Shown here piece after piece: positions 31,427 to 44,321 of a DNA stretch of 64,000 nt. How positions within the stretch are numbered: position 1 is the stretch's first letter; each line of letters starts with the position of its first letter. The position numbers and the translations under genes were made by a program. The DNA is from Ectobius pallidus. Lineage: Eukaryota > Arthropoda > Insecta > Blattodea > Ectobiidae. The stretch spans positions 18,884,629 through 18,948,628 of the forward strand of contig CAXKWD010000006.1 of assembly GCA_964059195.1 (NCBI GenBank), in the 5' to 3' direction. Below the pieces are notes generated by a model, which saw nothing but the letters and a program-made list of their open reading frames with translations, was not told the origin of the DNA and did not search any database.

Positions 31427-32904
31427 GGCCCTTACATGATCAATAATATTGACAATACAGTATGATATTGACAATAATATTGATCATGTAAGGTGAAAAA
31501 AAGAGTATTGACGGTCGATATTGATGAAATCCAGATTTTCTGATCTCGGGGCGTCAATATTTCAAAGTGGAGGAGATATTGTCAATATTATGGAGCGTCT
31601 TGGGGTGGACGTCAATAATATTGTCAATACTCAGTTGTTGCCGTGCTTTCGTAGGGAACGGAAGTGATCTTTGTGCGGAGTATTATGGATTATACAAGTG
31701 ACCTTGAGAAAATATCTGAAGATCTTGAAATAAAATTAAAAAGCTAGAGCGCAAGGTCCGATTGCTAAACAAAATGAGCTTCTACAAAAACTCATACAAG
31801 TAGAGACAGTCTGCTAAGAAAGCAATAAATGACATGCTTTTTGAAGCAAGCTTGGGCACTCTCCACTGCAACTCCGTAAAAAAAAAATGAAGTACCGGTA
31901 TGTCAATGTCCAAGCCCTCTAAGAACCACACAACCGGGAACAAGTCGTGGCAGCACTTCATCCTTCTCCACATTTAATTGCTCTTCTCCTACTCACAGTG
32001 ATAATCCACCACAACTAGTCAACAACCAACATCAGGATTTATTAGCGGCGAGTTTTTCAACATATTCTCAGATTGAGGATTTTAAATTTAGATTCCCTTA
32101 TTTCTTGTTGTATTTTTCTTTGCTGTTTAATCAATGCATAATTACTATAATATTTTCCTGTAAATTATTCAATATGCGTTTCCCTACTCCTACTGTCATG
32201 CCAACTACTTTCATATAGGTAGTGAAGAGGTTCTGTGCAATGACAGACTGATAGGCTATACTTAGGTAAGTAGGAAGGTATCTGGAAAATATATTTAAAA
32301 CACTTACTTTCATGTAGTCTAGGACATGAACAAGAGTTTCACACGTTTCAAACGATATGATGACAGAGAACTTCAAATCTTCAAAACGTCTTCCTGTAGC
32401 TAAGTACCTCAGGGTTAAGGCTAATCTCTCATTACAGGGATGCATTCCCTCATGTTTGTGTTCTGCCTTATGAAGAGTGGTTCCACCATCTGTAATAATT
32501 TTATGAACATCCTTTCTTTCATTCTGATCTTCCGCATCTGTCAATCTGATTTCCCTCAGCAGCCTCATATGAGATTATTCTTCACGTTTTTTCAACCACT
32601 CTCTCATCCATCGATTTCGCTGAACTCGACGAATACTTCCGATAGCCATAATTATGGCTACACAACCTTTTTTTCGATTGTCCATGTTTTCAAAACACAA
32701 AACGCCATGAAAATCCACTTGGAAAGACATAATTTCACTTGTCCGAATGGCGGAAACAAACGTACTGAGCACATTTATTGATAAAATTATTGACAATAAT
32801 ATTGACCGTGTAGGGTATGACGATATTGACGGTGGTACCCTCAAGAAGTTAACGACTGTATTGACAATACTGATATTGTCAATAATATTGAATGTGTAAG
32901 GGCC
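31427..32904. mobile_element. Deleted PIF/Harbinger element with palindromic ends
   Basis: Inverted ends GGCCCTTACATGATCAATAA (left) and GGCCCTTACACATTCAATAA (right, read inverted). Directly inside the left end, 31429-31492 forms a near-perfect hairpin built from ATTGACAATA/TATTGTCAAT words. The same words recur near 31575, 31612, 32790 and 32860, as expected of transposase-binding subterminal repeats. It holds a single transposase exon on the minus strand and no catalytic core, so it is non-autonomous. No convincing 3-bp target duplication was found at the edges chosen. Confidence 0.7.
32308..32649 (-). pseudogene. HARBI1-like transposase, N-terminal exon only
   Basis: The minus-strand translation from ATG 32649 gives the RWMREWLKKREE and MRLLREIRL words. 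After a variable stretch comes ERLALTLRYLATGRRFEDLK, the signature N-terminal region of Harbinger nucleases, and the exon ends LVHVLDYMK before a GTAAGT donor (32302-32307). A TAA stop splits the first two words. The later exons with the DDE residues are missing between the donor and the left end of the element, so no active nuclease can be made. Confidence 0.8.
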
Positions 32905-33034
32905 CCTTCACGTTTCCTTTGTTTTATTGACGGAGGCCAACGGTACACAAATCCTGTTACACGTTGTATTAAACACCATCTGGTAGTATTGACATTACAT
33001 TGTCTGTTTTGGTGGTGCATCGCTATGAGGTGGT

Positions 33035-33165
33035 CACGGCCGCAGTCGCTAGATATTCAGGAAGTCTTCCGGGGGGGGCAATAAATCGTAGACATTTATG
33101 GAACTCCAAACCTAAATTAGAGTAAATTGTGAGGCCCTTTCACGTTACGTGGTGTAACGGGGAAC
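33035..33165. mobile_element. SINE-like repeat, shorter copy
   Basis: Second member of the family described at 30945-31290, shorter and more decayed, lying just outside the right end of the small Harbinger. Confidence 0.5.
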
Positions 33166-35580
33166 ACATGTGATATTATTTGTTTTAAGAGTAGTTCCCT
33201 AATACAATTCTTAATTTTAAAGGTTTAGAATAATGGAAATTATTATGTACGGAAATAATTATGAAACCGATATATGTCGTTATCATGTAATATGTGGAAG
33301 AAAATTTCTATTTCACATCATGTATATGGAGTATTGATAAAAAATTCTAGATCGAAATGCAAGATTATAATTGTTTGAAGAAAAAGTTATTATTTTAAGT
33401 GAGGTATTGTATTGCATTAGGTCAGAGTGTGACGTAATCTCCACAACAATATTTAGCAGCATGTAGAGATGGGTTTTTGTTTACATTGTTCATAAGCTTT
33501 CACGGGGTTTTTCCAATATGTCGTAACATGGAGACGTGTTGAGACTTTGGGGGGGGGGGATAAATTAATTTTATGGTTGGAAATATTCGTCCTTCCTCGT
33601 CGCTTCGATCTTCGAATGCCGGATTGGTAGCAACCCCTGAACAACATCTTTATAGGAAAACAATACACAATGCAAACACATACGTTAAAAAGGTAGACAC
33701 CATGCTCAAAAGAATCACAATCCACATACGTCATCCACACACCACCCCAACTGGATACAGAACAAGGGTTAAATAATAGGAAGTTAGGGATATTTCTCTA
33801 GGTATCAGATTTTAGTAGTCCGGAGGTATGACTTAATTGTTTGGCACTCCGGGGGAAAAGAAGGGCACAAAAATATTAGGAATGACTTTGAACAGGAGAT
33901 TTTCACGATTACACTTACTGTGCTTATCTCTGATAAGTAATTCATGCTTCAACCCATTGGCATTTGTGGTAGCACAGACAGCTGGATCACCGGTAATGAT
34001 GATTTCACAATGTTCGCATGCGTTCGGCCGTACAGGTTATGAATGAAGTGCAGCTGCGAACAATTCCTCATGGAATACTTCATCAAGTTAGGAGTGTTAG
34101 CTTATTGTGAGCCACAGGGCTGGTACGCTGATTACGGCATCTCATGTGGCAAATTAGGTCTGTGACCGTCGTGTGGTGGAAGTTTGTTCCGCAGGAGTTA
34201 CTTTACATGCCTGTAATTCTACACAATTGAAGAGTGCAAACGACTTTCTCTTCATTTTTTGTAATAACTTTCATTTCTATCGGCTTTATCTAAAACGGCT
34301 CTAAAGATTTTGTTTGAAATGTCTACATATTTTAGAAAAATATCCATATATCTAGTATATTAAACACATTATTTACTACGAGCTAAAAATTCTATTTGAA
34401 ACATTTTCGCCAATAAATTCTTTGAAGGGTGATTATAAGCTTCTCATTTCGTACATAACCTTATGTTTAAGTCTTGTCTTCCGAATTCACGCAGTTAAAG
34501 GATGAAAATTCTATGAGGGCTTTCACACTCACTCGATGCCCACTGGAACCAGCGCCCTAATAAAATGCAGTCATTCAACCAAATGCGCCAATGCAAATAG
34601 AAAACAAATGCAGTCAGAATGAAAATGTTTTATTGTCATCCCAGTGTAGCCCATTTAACACAATGTTCCCTTGAGCTGTATGTTTTCTCGTGACGTCCCT
34701 TGTGTTAGGTTATTGTAGGCGGTCAACTGCAGACCAGAACAAAAGACAATTAATGGTCTCCCATTTTGCTCGTCATCGATTTGCAGCTCGCAGAGGGCGG
34801 ACGGCGCGAATATTTCTGTTCAGCTGTGTTGGCTCTAACAAAAAAAGAATTATTCGTGGGATGGGCAATAACATCGCTATATAGCGATTGCTATAAATAT
34901 CTGCTTTAAACGAACCGGAGCCTTTGAAAGCTTCCCAGTTCCTATGCTTCTCTTATAATTTACGTCATGGAATGACAGACGTACAGTTCATGCAGACACT
35001 TGGGGATGTTACCTCTGCTGTTCAACCTATATTAATTATCTCATGACAAGAAACTAGAATTAAAAGTGAAAAACTGAACACAAATGGTACTGGGCTAGAC
35101 AATTCCATGAACACAAATAAATCCATTTTGAAATTCTTTCGAAGCAAAATACAATGAAGATATGCACTTACCGATCAGATGTTATCGGAGTCCAACCGGG
35201 GATTAAAATTTACTAGCCCCAAGTTGGGAAATCAATTTGTTGCCGTTCGTTGATATGGATTAATTAGCTCTTCTGTTGGGCGATTTTGTTTTAAGTCGAA
35301 AAGGGGTTATTGTCGGCTAGTTGCTCAGTTGGTAGATTTATGCAAAAGATTCTTAATAACGGGTCGTTGGATAGAGAAATTGTCCGAGGGAACAAATAGA
35401 CAAATCAGGATGAATTAGGTTAAATAAAATGTTTATGATCTTTTCAATGTCAATATACGTAGGTTAATACTGAAGCGCTGCGATGTTATATTATAATAAA
35501 ATGATCTATTTCTAATGCGCGGATTCTTTATATTTGAAGTTGAATATCTATAGAATATTTTAGTTTAGTCCATGTTATAA
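33166..35580. other. Unassigned intergenic DNA
   Basis: No gene or transposon was recognised; only a G-run at about 33549-33557 and short unsupported frames. Confidence 0.4.
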
Positions 35581-35589
35581 AAGTTAGCT

Positions 35590-36010
35590 GAAGGCTATGT
35601 CTGAGTTTCGTAGATTCGTCGTCTGTCTTGTGATCCAAAAAGATGCTGTGTCCTGGGGGCTCTTCAGTAATATCTCCTGGGTAGGTGGAGGGGTGAATTG
35701 TTCCTATTGGATAGTTTCATCCTAGAGTTTTACTTAATTGGAGGAGATCTTTGGTTTCTGCTAGCTTGTTTGAATCTTTCTTCGGTTAAAATGCGTCAAT
35801 GTTCGTTGGGTCATTAATTTTAAGTGACATCTCGACACTGTCGTCTAAGAGTCTGTCAAACAGGAAGTCTCCTCCTACTAAATATATTTGTGATAATAAC
35901 TGTGATAGCTGAAGGCTATCAGAGTTAATACTATTTCCCTTTTGTGGGCTGATTTTACCTGAATCGAATGATCTAAGTCTCAAGTCTGTCGGATTAAAGC
36001 TATGGGAGTT
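35590..36010 (-). pseudogene. Decayed open reading frame, unknown product
   Basis: The minus strand reads in one frame for about 135 codons with only two stops. Composition is protein-like: LRLRSFDSGKISPQKGNS, IYLVGGDFLFDRLLDDSV, then DSNKLAETKDLLQLSKTLG, and after a TGA, NYPIGTIHPSTYPGDITEEP and GHSIFLDHKTDD. I do not recognise the family. It has no zinc knuckle, protease or polymerase motif. It could be a fragment of a retroelement structural gene or of a host gene. No splice sites were identified. Confidence 0.3.
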
Positions 36011-38036
36011 AATTATGATGTCGGATTAAAATGATTGAAGGGGTTAATTAAAAGTTTAGTGCAGTATATGAAATTGAAGGGGGTGTTTCTCTCTTTCTAT
36101 TGGTATAATTTGTTTTATTGTCATTATTTTATTTATTGAGTTATTGATATTTGAAGTTGAGGAATTTTACTATAATGTGGCGGGAAAAGTCCGGTTCGTA
36201 TGAGGTGTTCAGTTATGTTGAAACTTTATATTTTGATGTCACCTCTATATAATGGTCTTCTTCTACGTTTCAAGCTGGCCATGATTTCAACTTTCTATTC
36301 CTGGTTGGCTTTGCTTTTGTTTTATTGTCACCTTCTGCGTTCTTTTGTTTTTATCAAATGTCTTCAGTGTGTTCCTAATTCATTATCTTCTACTGGACTC
36401 ATTTGTGTACTTTATTATTTTAATTTTATAATCATTAGTTAATAACTAAATATTAAAATCATTTTTAATTTCTCATTTCTTATTTTCAAGAAGGTATTTT
36501 CTTTTATGGTCATTTCTTCATATCAAGTTTCTATTATGATTAATTATTTGTTGTTCTGGGCCAATAAAAATCCTTCTTGCCTCATTGTTACATTCATTCC
36601 TTCTTGTAACGTATTCTTTTCCTTTATCAGTCCGTTCCATTTGGAACAAAGTTCGTTTTATCTTGTGGAATTGTTCTTAATTCCGACTTATCATCAATAA
36701 TTATTCTTAATTCTGCTAATCCTCGAATCAACAAGGTATGGATACCTTTCTACGTTATTTTCAGCTTGATTAAATAAGCTGGTTAATTATCACTTTGTAA
36801 TCCTTCATGGAAAGGATTTCTTCTTTCTCAAGCTATTCAAGATGGATTATATTATTTACATGTTCTCATGGATCTTCAATCTGAAAGTGAGTTTTTTAAT
36901 CATTGATATTATTTGCAAGAACTGCAATTATTAAATCTTAATATTGTGCTTTATAGTGAAGTGCCGATTTTAATGGACAATCGGCTAATCTTGATAAAAG
37001 GCATTAATTTAAACGCTGAATATTCTAATTTCCAGTGTGTTAATTAAACACATAGTGCTTTTATCCGTGTATTATACGCGGATTGGTCCTCCGGTTTAAA
37101 ATACAATTTATATTCCGTATCGCCGCCGTGTGATATGTGCTCTAGTGTTAATCGTCATCAAACATCTTACCTCAAGAAAGAAGATTACAATTGTAATTTC
37201 TTGTCATTGATTTACTTGTTTCGGAAGGCTTATTATCAGAATAGTAAGTCTTCCCTTGTTCGATTGCCCTTGATGGACACTTGAACTTTAATCAGCTTGT
37301 ACGTGAACTACTACAAAATATTTAAAAAATGCAGGTTCTAAAATATTAAAATTTTACAAGAAAATGAACTCAAAAGTGGACAAAAATTACAGGATCCTAT
37401 AACAAGGCTTAATAGAACATAACTAGCTGATAAAAGTATAAAAAATGGACCAAGTTATTTTTAAATTACATGTTTTATAGGAGCATGAAAAAAATTAATT
37501 CAGATGCACTTATCACTTCCTGTAGAGATAGCATTTTTCTGGTTTCTCTGACACCTTTTATTTTTAATGCATATAATGAACATATTTTTCTACAAAGTAG
37601 ACTACTTTCATGCAGCTAAAGTTATTATTTTTAATGCAATTAATTTTTATATATCGCATATAAAATATCTTCAAATTTGATCAATATTTCATGACACATT
37701 TTCTTTAATTTTATACCTATGTTCATCATTGTAGTCTACTTTATGCATATGTGCATGTAAAATTAGTGTAAAAAATTTCAGCCTTCTATCTCTAATGGTT
37801 TTGGAGCTAACTAATAATATGTGTGTAAAATAAGAGTTACCGGGAAATTCAATTTTAAGTTCATAGTGAATAGTAGCTCAGAGCATGTAAACATATATAA
37901 ATGTCCATTTAAATGGCACAAATAGTTTCTAAACCTATATAAACTATATATCAATGGATGCAGAAAATTCAGCAGGAAAATCCAATAGACCATATCTAAG
38001 TTATCGCGACTTCTTATATATTAATATAAAATGCAC
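36011..38036. other. Unassigned AT-rich DNA
   Basis: Very AT-rich, T-rich on the plus strand from 36100 to 37300. No gene, RNA or element was recognised. Confidence 0.45.
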
Positions 38037-38545
38037 AAAATTGGGCATTATTCCGGTACTGGCCAACCGACTTGGTCGAGTATCAACAGACGTCTTCCCA
38101 TGAACATTATAAATGCCTATACGAAGTTTCATAAAAATCCGATAAAGCGTGTTTCAGTTATTGCGCCTTTAAAATAGACACTAAATTGGGTTTTAATCCG
38201 GTACCGGTCAACAGATTAGGTTCAGATTCAACAGGGTACTTTCAACCGGCGTCGTAAATGCGTATACCAAGTTTCATGGAAATCCGATACAGCGTATTTG
38301 AGCTATGGCGCCTGTTTGATATAATCTATTTAAATAGGCACTAAATTGGGCATTAATCCGGTACCGGTGAACCAATTTGGTTCAATATTAAGAGGGTTCT
38401 TCCCATGGACATTATAAATGTGTTTTCCAAGTTTCATGAAAATCCGAAATAGCGTATTTGAGTTATGGTGCGTACAGACACACGGACAGACGGACAGACT
38501 TTTTTGTCCCCCCACACAATCTCATAAAGTACCATACTGGCACAA
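38037..38545. repeat. Three tandem monomers of a dispersed repeat
   Basis: Three diverged units of roughly 135-170 bp begin near 38037, 38172 and 38340 with AAATTGGG..TTAATCCGGTACCGGT-type words. Each carries CCAAGTTTCATG.AAATCCGA. The last ends with an ACAGACACACGGACAGACGG run and a CATAAAGTACC tail, as in the copy at 29690-29915. Confidence 0.75.
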
Positions 38546-39419
38546 TAATCTGCAGCAATACCACACGTGGTGATAGTTTTACTGGGCATTTAATTGAGCT
38601 TAACAAATGTTTCTCGTAATGATAACCGAATTAAAAGCTTAATTCAGTTACTCAAGTAAAGGTAAAAAGGTGGTAATTCTGCGCGAAGAAAAATATTTCC
38701 GTTTTACGTTCCAAAAAAATACAAATAAAGAAATGTTGGCACATCAGGTAGGCTGAAGTTCTTTGCAATTTTTGAAAGCAGCGACAAGATTTCGCACTTC
38801 ATGGCATGAAATGAAACTATTTTTACTATCAGTGTACTACGATTCTCAGTGGCAAGTTTATCTGATAAACCGTCAGCTCGTTACAGGATAGGTAGGCATC
38901 AACATGTGGCGATTAATACGTCACATGCTGCCAGAGGACGAAAACACATTATTTTATACAACATAACTTGTTTGGAAATTGAAATAATTTAAATGTCCAT
39001 TGATTAAAAACACAATTTCGATTCGGTGTAAGCCATTTCGTGCGCTTCTATAGCGTTTTAATGTAAGCAATTACGACGAGGCTATCCATGTACGCATTAT
39101 TGGCAGCATGGGGAACGTGGATCGATTCCTATTCATGGACTGTTCATTCATTTTCTATGCCGTGATGTAACGGCTGACAGAACAAAGTAAGAAAATTATT
39201 ATTACTTATTAATTACATTATTAATTATTATAATCCGTTACATTTTATTCATGACATACTCTTTAATAAATCGTACCCGAGATTACGACTTTAATCAGAT
39301 AAAGTGCTCGAACTTCTTTTTCGCAAATGTATCGAAAAACTCGTAATCTCTCGTGGGATTACATATGATAAAATTATCTTCTTTCTCTCTTCCTTTATCG
39401 TAGTTTTACCTCTCCCTTT
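38546..39419. other. Unassigned DNA
   Basis: Nothing was recognised on either strand. Confidence 0.4.
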
Positions 39420-39846
39420 TAGGATTTAAGCGACCCAAGTCGCCCGGGCCTTACTGGGCCGCGACCTGTCGGGAGATGGATTATCTTTGGATCACATACA
39501 TACTTTTTTGACCAGGCAAGGACATGGAGAGCCTCCCCGGATGAGTGATCAGCCCAATGCCGGGGCCACCTCTGAGACAACACGAACACATAGGACGATA
39601 CACACACACACACTCACTCACTCACTCACTCACTCAGAACAAGGCGAGGATGGAGATGAAGGTGATAATGATGGCCAGATGATATCCGGGGACCGCAAGT
39701 GCCTAAAGTTACCTGACATTTGTCTCACATGTGAGGGAAAACCCCGGAAAAAACCTCACCTAGGTAACTTGTCCCGAGCAGGAATCGAACCCGGGCCCGC
39801 TGCGTGAGAGGAGTAAACGTATCCCCTGAGCCACAGCGGTGGACTG
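39420..39846 (-). mobile_element. tRNA-derived SINE
   Basis: Read on the minus strand, the head starts near 39843 with CCACCGCTGTGGCTCAGGGG (A box TGGCTCAGGGG) and has B box GGGTTCGATTCC about 50 nt later, the internal promoter of a tRNA gene. The body follows, with a GGGTTTTCCCTCACATG word, an internal GAGT/GTGT microsatellite (plus strand 39601-39637) and a GC-rich tail. It is not a functional tRNA because the cloverleaf is not conserved. Confidence 0.75.
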
Positions 39847-39931
39847 AGTGATATTCACTACATTTACATGCCCTAATTTAAATTAATATACGTATAAGAC
39901 AATAATTCCCACTTTTGGCTCTTTATGCAGA

Positions 39932-40054
39932 CTACTGTCTAGCGTTGAGCGGAAGGCCGAGCTGGTGGAGGAAAGGCAGAGACAGTAAATGCAAGTGCAT
40001 GGTAAGGTAGTGGGGGAACGCTAGCTCGGCCATCAGCTCGCCGCTAGACAGTAG
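39932..40054. mobile_element. Hairpin MITE of 123 bp
   Basis: Begins CTACTGTCTAGCG and ends CGCTAGACAGTAG, with GGCCGAGCTGG and CTAGCTCGGCC paired inside. A short foldback element with no coding; no target-site duplication was verified. Confidence 0.7.
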
Positions 40055-40730
40055 AGAGGTAGTGCCTGAAAATTTCCTCAGAGTGGTGAATTTCTCAATT
40101 ATTTATTTTCACGTGGCTTACGCGTAGAAATTCTTCTCCTGGTTGCAGCCAGTTAAGAAATTTGGCGTTATCCTACGTTTCAGAGGCTGATGCTGCCTCC
40201 ATCCGCGGTGTTAAATGTCACATCATGGGGTTATAGCATTGGGAGAAATCAACCAATCAGGCAATAGTTGATCTCTTCCCGGTTCTTTTAAGGGCTGATA
40301 ATCAACCAGGCGTGGGAAAAAGTGACTTGAAGGACAGTAGAGGCAACCTGGTCTTGGATAGAACAGCTGTTTCCTGATTGGTTGACTCGGCACACCACGG
40401 GTTGGTGAGATGAGACTACATGGTCACTGAAAATGGAGACAGCGACGTCCTTTGAAACTTTGGATAAGGGCAAACTTCTCACCTCGCTGCAAGCCCGAGA
40501 AAAATTTTACCGGGAAAATGTCAAATCATACACGTGACTTACATGTTAATAATTTAGGGAAACACTTTCGATTATGCATTAAGACCAAATTTTTTGTTCT
40601 AAAATAGAGCAATGAAATCACTGTAATTTGCGCTATGTTGACGCATTATAATTAGTACCTGGAATTAATTAAATTACCGCCATGGACGAAACAGACTGGA
40701 AGTATTAGAAAACATGGCGTTGTTATTCTG
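40055..40730. other. Unassigned DNA left of the large Harbinger
   Basis: No gene was recognised. It holds two GC-richer stretches with CCAATCAGG and CCTGATTGG words in opposite orientation (40253 and 40374), which may be another foldback remnant. Confidence 0.35.
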
Positions 40731-40964
40731 TAAAGCTATGGTTTGTCTACGGCGTTCATCGCCAGCGATCACCGCCGGCGGTCATCGCTGCCTGTTACTC
40801 TCCATGTAAATCAATGCACCCGGTTTGTCTACGACGATGAACGCCGGCGATGACCGACGAAATTCAGGGCGATGAACGCCGCAGATTATCATGTATATAG
40901 TAGGTCATGGTAATGCTCACTTCCTTTAGTTCATTTCCTGTTTGTACTTTGTTTACTCTTCATT

Positions 40965-43215
40965 ATGTCGGGGAAAGGAAGAAGTTATTGTAATTTCTCA
41001 AATTTTGAGGATGAAATCCTCATAAATTTCGTTTCTAAACACAACGCGCTTTATGATATGATCACAAAGGCGTATAAGGATAGTTTTACAAAGGAAAAGA
41101 CTTGACAAGAAATTGCTGACTTGCTGGAAAAAACAGGTTAGTGTTCGAACAAATTTGGTATTGGAGGTTTCCATACCCTAAATTGTAATGTATGATACGT
41201 ACAGTAAAATTACCAATGCATTTATAAAAAGTTACTAATAATAATAAATAATAACAACTATGTTTCAGTTATATTATCTTCTTCTTCACTTCATGGCATA
41301 GGCAGTCAGTTATATTATTAGCGTTAAAATATGAGGCTATTTCTTGAACCATTGAACATTTAGGTTACCAACAGTAACATTCCTTTGGGCAAAATATAGA
41401 TTTATGCTGCACCCCAGCCAAGCTCCGCCGTTTTGTTAGGTTAGGAACGTTTATGTTAGTTTAGGAGCAATATACTGAATAGCACGAGGTTTATTATGTC
41501 TCACATTGAATTTCTTGTGTGACGAAACCGTAAACCCCACCTTCCCAGGCGGGCCTCATTAGAGAGGAGCCTAGGGTGCAGCATAAAACTATTTTTTCCC
41601 ACAAACTGACTTTATATATGGTTTGCGTCCCTTACATTTTCTAAGATTGTGAATAACATAATACATAGTAACCTAAAATTGAACTAGGAATGGTGGTTGA
41701 CATCTAGTAGGCAGAAGGTGAATCTGAGAAGAAAATTAAATAAATAATTTAGTTCTCCTTCCTTCTCCTCGTCCATCCCCCCTTTCTCACACCTCCCGTC
41801 AACCTTCATACATATTTGGGACTTATTCCTAACCATAAATTTTACACATCAACCAGGATACGAAACCCGGGACCAGTGGCAGTCTTAACCACTATGCCAC
41901 GAGTGGTTGCTGGGCAGTGAAAGAAAAGGAATAAGAGTAGGATCGGTCTCACATGCTGTTTTGGTGCAAAGGTCGTATTTATAGTTGTGGAATATTATGT
42001 TGGCTCTGAAAAGAGCCATCTTGGTGCAAGGGTGATTGTAGCCTACTTTAATTACAATTAATAAGGCATAGCACAGTATAACATGCAGTAGCCTACATCT
42101 GAGTCATCTGTAATACACAGATCTTTGTTATGGTTGCATTAAATTTAATTCAAAGGCTTCATCGCCAACAATTACATTTGGTAATATTAAGTTATATCTG
42201 TATTATGTCATATACGAGATACATTAAGCAATAAGCAGGCCTAAATTATTCCCTCTAAGACCATTAAAATTCCTTAATAATGTCGTCATGAGCCCTGTTT
42301 ACCAAATAACAGTTGAACTAATTTCCATGAATTCCATATGTTCTGCATCTTTTAAAACTTTGAGTACAAGAAATTATTATTATCAGCCTAGAACTTTAAT
42401 TTTTTTAAGGGGAAGTAAATGATAAATTATTCCATTCATAAATGTGCCTCTTGTAGTGATAAAGGTAGTAAATCCAGATTATTTTGGTTATCAGCTATGT
42501 CAATTTAATCAAATTCAAGCTTTCAGCTACAGAGATAAGTGAGCAGAAAACTTGAATTTTATTAAATTGACCTGAGAAGTCATAATAAATAATCAGTACC
42601 TTGAATACTTCAAGTCTTATAACTATTATAATGTTTATTGTTTCAGTGAATGAATGCAAAATTAGATGGAAGAGCCTACGAGGTATGTTTCACAAGAAAA
42701 AAAAAACAAATTAAATTAGGAACAGGCTCTTCGAGCAATATGGTCGTTGTGTGGCCACATTTTGAGTAGATGAGTTTTTTGGATTATGTTCCTGACAATC
42801 GTGAAACAATTTCAAGTATTGTCATTCCGGATGCTAGCAATGAGTGTACTGAAGAAGAGTACACGGACTACGAATACTTAGAATCAGCAATTGACCCCGG
42901 AACCATCAATCAAAGCACTCCAAGTACCAGTACCGATAGCACAGGAAGTAAACCTGAAGAGGAAAAGAGGAAGAAGAAAAATGATGTGTTCTGGGAAAGA
43001 ATGGAAGAGAGGGAATCCAAGAGAGCAAAGTTAATCGAAAAATTAATATCGCCAGAAGAGGAACATCCAATCAAGACTTTTTTTTAAGCATGGCACAAAC
43101 TGCTATGAACTTCCCGCCAGATTTGGCATACGAGGCCAAAGTTCGCATCTGTCAAATTATATCAGAACTCGAACTGCATGCTCTGGAAAGAAATTCCAAA
43201 TCCAAATCCAAATGA
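40965..43215 (+). pseudogene. Harbinger MADF/BESS-type DNA-binding protein, inactivated
   Basis: The second Harbinger protein binds DNA and helps bring the nuclease to the element. Exon 1 is 40965-41136, encoding an acidic EDEILINFVSKHNALYD start of a MADF-like domain and QEIADLLEKT. Its GTTAGT donor is followed by a 1.5-kb intron and the acceptor TTTCAG at 42641-42646. Exon 2 completes the domain (NECKIRWKSLRGMF, then MVVVWPHFE and FLDYVPDNR), then a Ser/Thr- and charge-rich linker and a BESS-like tail (SMAQTAMNFPPDLAYEAKV). Damage: TGA at 41103-41105 and TAG at 42767-42769, each where Trp is expected, a frame change in the A-run near 42692, and a one-base loss in the T-run at 43078-43085. 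Confidence 0.8.
41830..41920 (-). mobile_element. tRNA-like SINE head within the Harbinger intron
   Basis: The minus strand reads CACTCGTGGCATAGTGGTTA (A-box-like TGGCATAGTGG) and, about 30 nt on, a diverged B box GGGTTTCGTATCC. It lies inside the intron of the MADF/BESS gene. Body boundaries are unclear. Confidence 0.5.
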
Positions 43216-43458
43216 AGAACGACAATGTGCGCATGCGTTGTGGTCCGTGACAGTTTGGGAATTACTTTGCAAACAAACCTATTGGCTACTACCCCATCTA
43301 CCCCATTTCTGCTAGAGGGTATGTTTTATGTAACATCATTCATTAAAACTATCACAAGACAGTGAAGAGGGAATTTGCCCAGAGACTTTACTTCCGATAG
43401 AGTTCTATTTAATAATATTCCAGATTTGTTTTCGTTTGTAAATTGCATCACAGACTAA
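43216..43458. other. Harbinger interior, non-coding
   Basis: Sequence after the stop of the MADF/BESS gene, with no further frame. Confidence 0.4.
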
Positions 43459-44029
43459 TTCATTATCAGGGCCCGGATTCTAATGGCATGTCATCTTTTT
43501 ATTGATGCTGTATAGACATTGCTAACTTGTAGATAAATCCTAATCATGGCCTCTAGATTGTAGAAATGCATTTTTATCACGTCATTTTATATAATTTCAA
43601 ACTTTTTTGGGCATTTTACGTAATTATTTTGTCATTTGCTCCCTTATTTAATCATTTTCATGTATTTACATTGAGTATATTAAATTTTTGTCGTCTTTTT
43701 TTCTCTCCATACAGATAATATTTAAATAAATTACTAGGTTAGTATAATGCAACATTTTTGTAGGATCTTTTTTAAAAACTATTTTCTTACTTTTCTTCTC
43801 AAATGCTCCAATCAAGAGCAAAGAAAGTTTTTAGACCTACAACATCCTTTCTGCACTTACAGTTTTTGCAATGATGTACAAATTAGTCTATAACCTTGTG
43901 TGCACAGTAATATTTTCTTTTATATAAATAAAATATCAGTTTTTAGGTCATTCTTTAAAATTTGTGGTCATTTTATAGGTCATTGTTCAAACAATTTTAG
44001 GTCATCAGAATCCGGGCCCTGTTCATTAT
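43459..44029. mobile_element. Non-autonomous hAT element with 8-bp target duplication
   Basis: The element 43467-44021 (555 bp) starts CAGGGCCCGGATTCT and ends with its complement AGAATCCGGGCCCTG. It is flanked by TTCATTAT at 43459-43466 and 44022-44029. CAGGG-type ends plus an 8-bp duplication define hAT. There is no transposase. The inside is AT-rich with repeated TAGGTCATT and TTTTATAGGTCATT words. A diverged relative lies at 51523-52190. Confidence 0.85.
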
Positions 44030-44321
44030 TATGTTCCAATTTTGCTTTATGGATTTCACATCTGTACCTATATTTGAGCTCTTTGAATTATTCTTTTAAT
44101 ATAAGGCAAGAGGAGTTTGAAAGATGGAAATAATTGTGTCATTGATTTTTAGATTGCTTAATTGCAGGAGGTTTTTGATAATTTGTTATTATTTTTTGGG
44201 GGGGACTTAATTTAACTGACCATAGGAATAAATAAAAAATATATACAAGAAACTTATGTGCATTATTACTTTTATCAGTTAGACCTTGAATGTTAACATA
44301 CATGTTAATGTCTTATTTGCA

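Noticed and set aside
39487..39807. 106-codon plus-strand frame
   Set aside because: Lies inside the antisense body of a SINE and its microsatellite; not a gene.
39790..39845. tRNA gene
   Set aside because: A and B boxes are present but the stems do not pair as a cloverleaf and a long SINE body follows; the same holds for 41830-41920 and 45340-45415.
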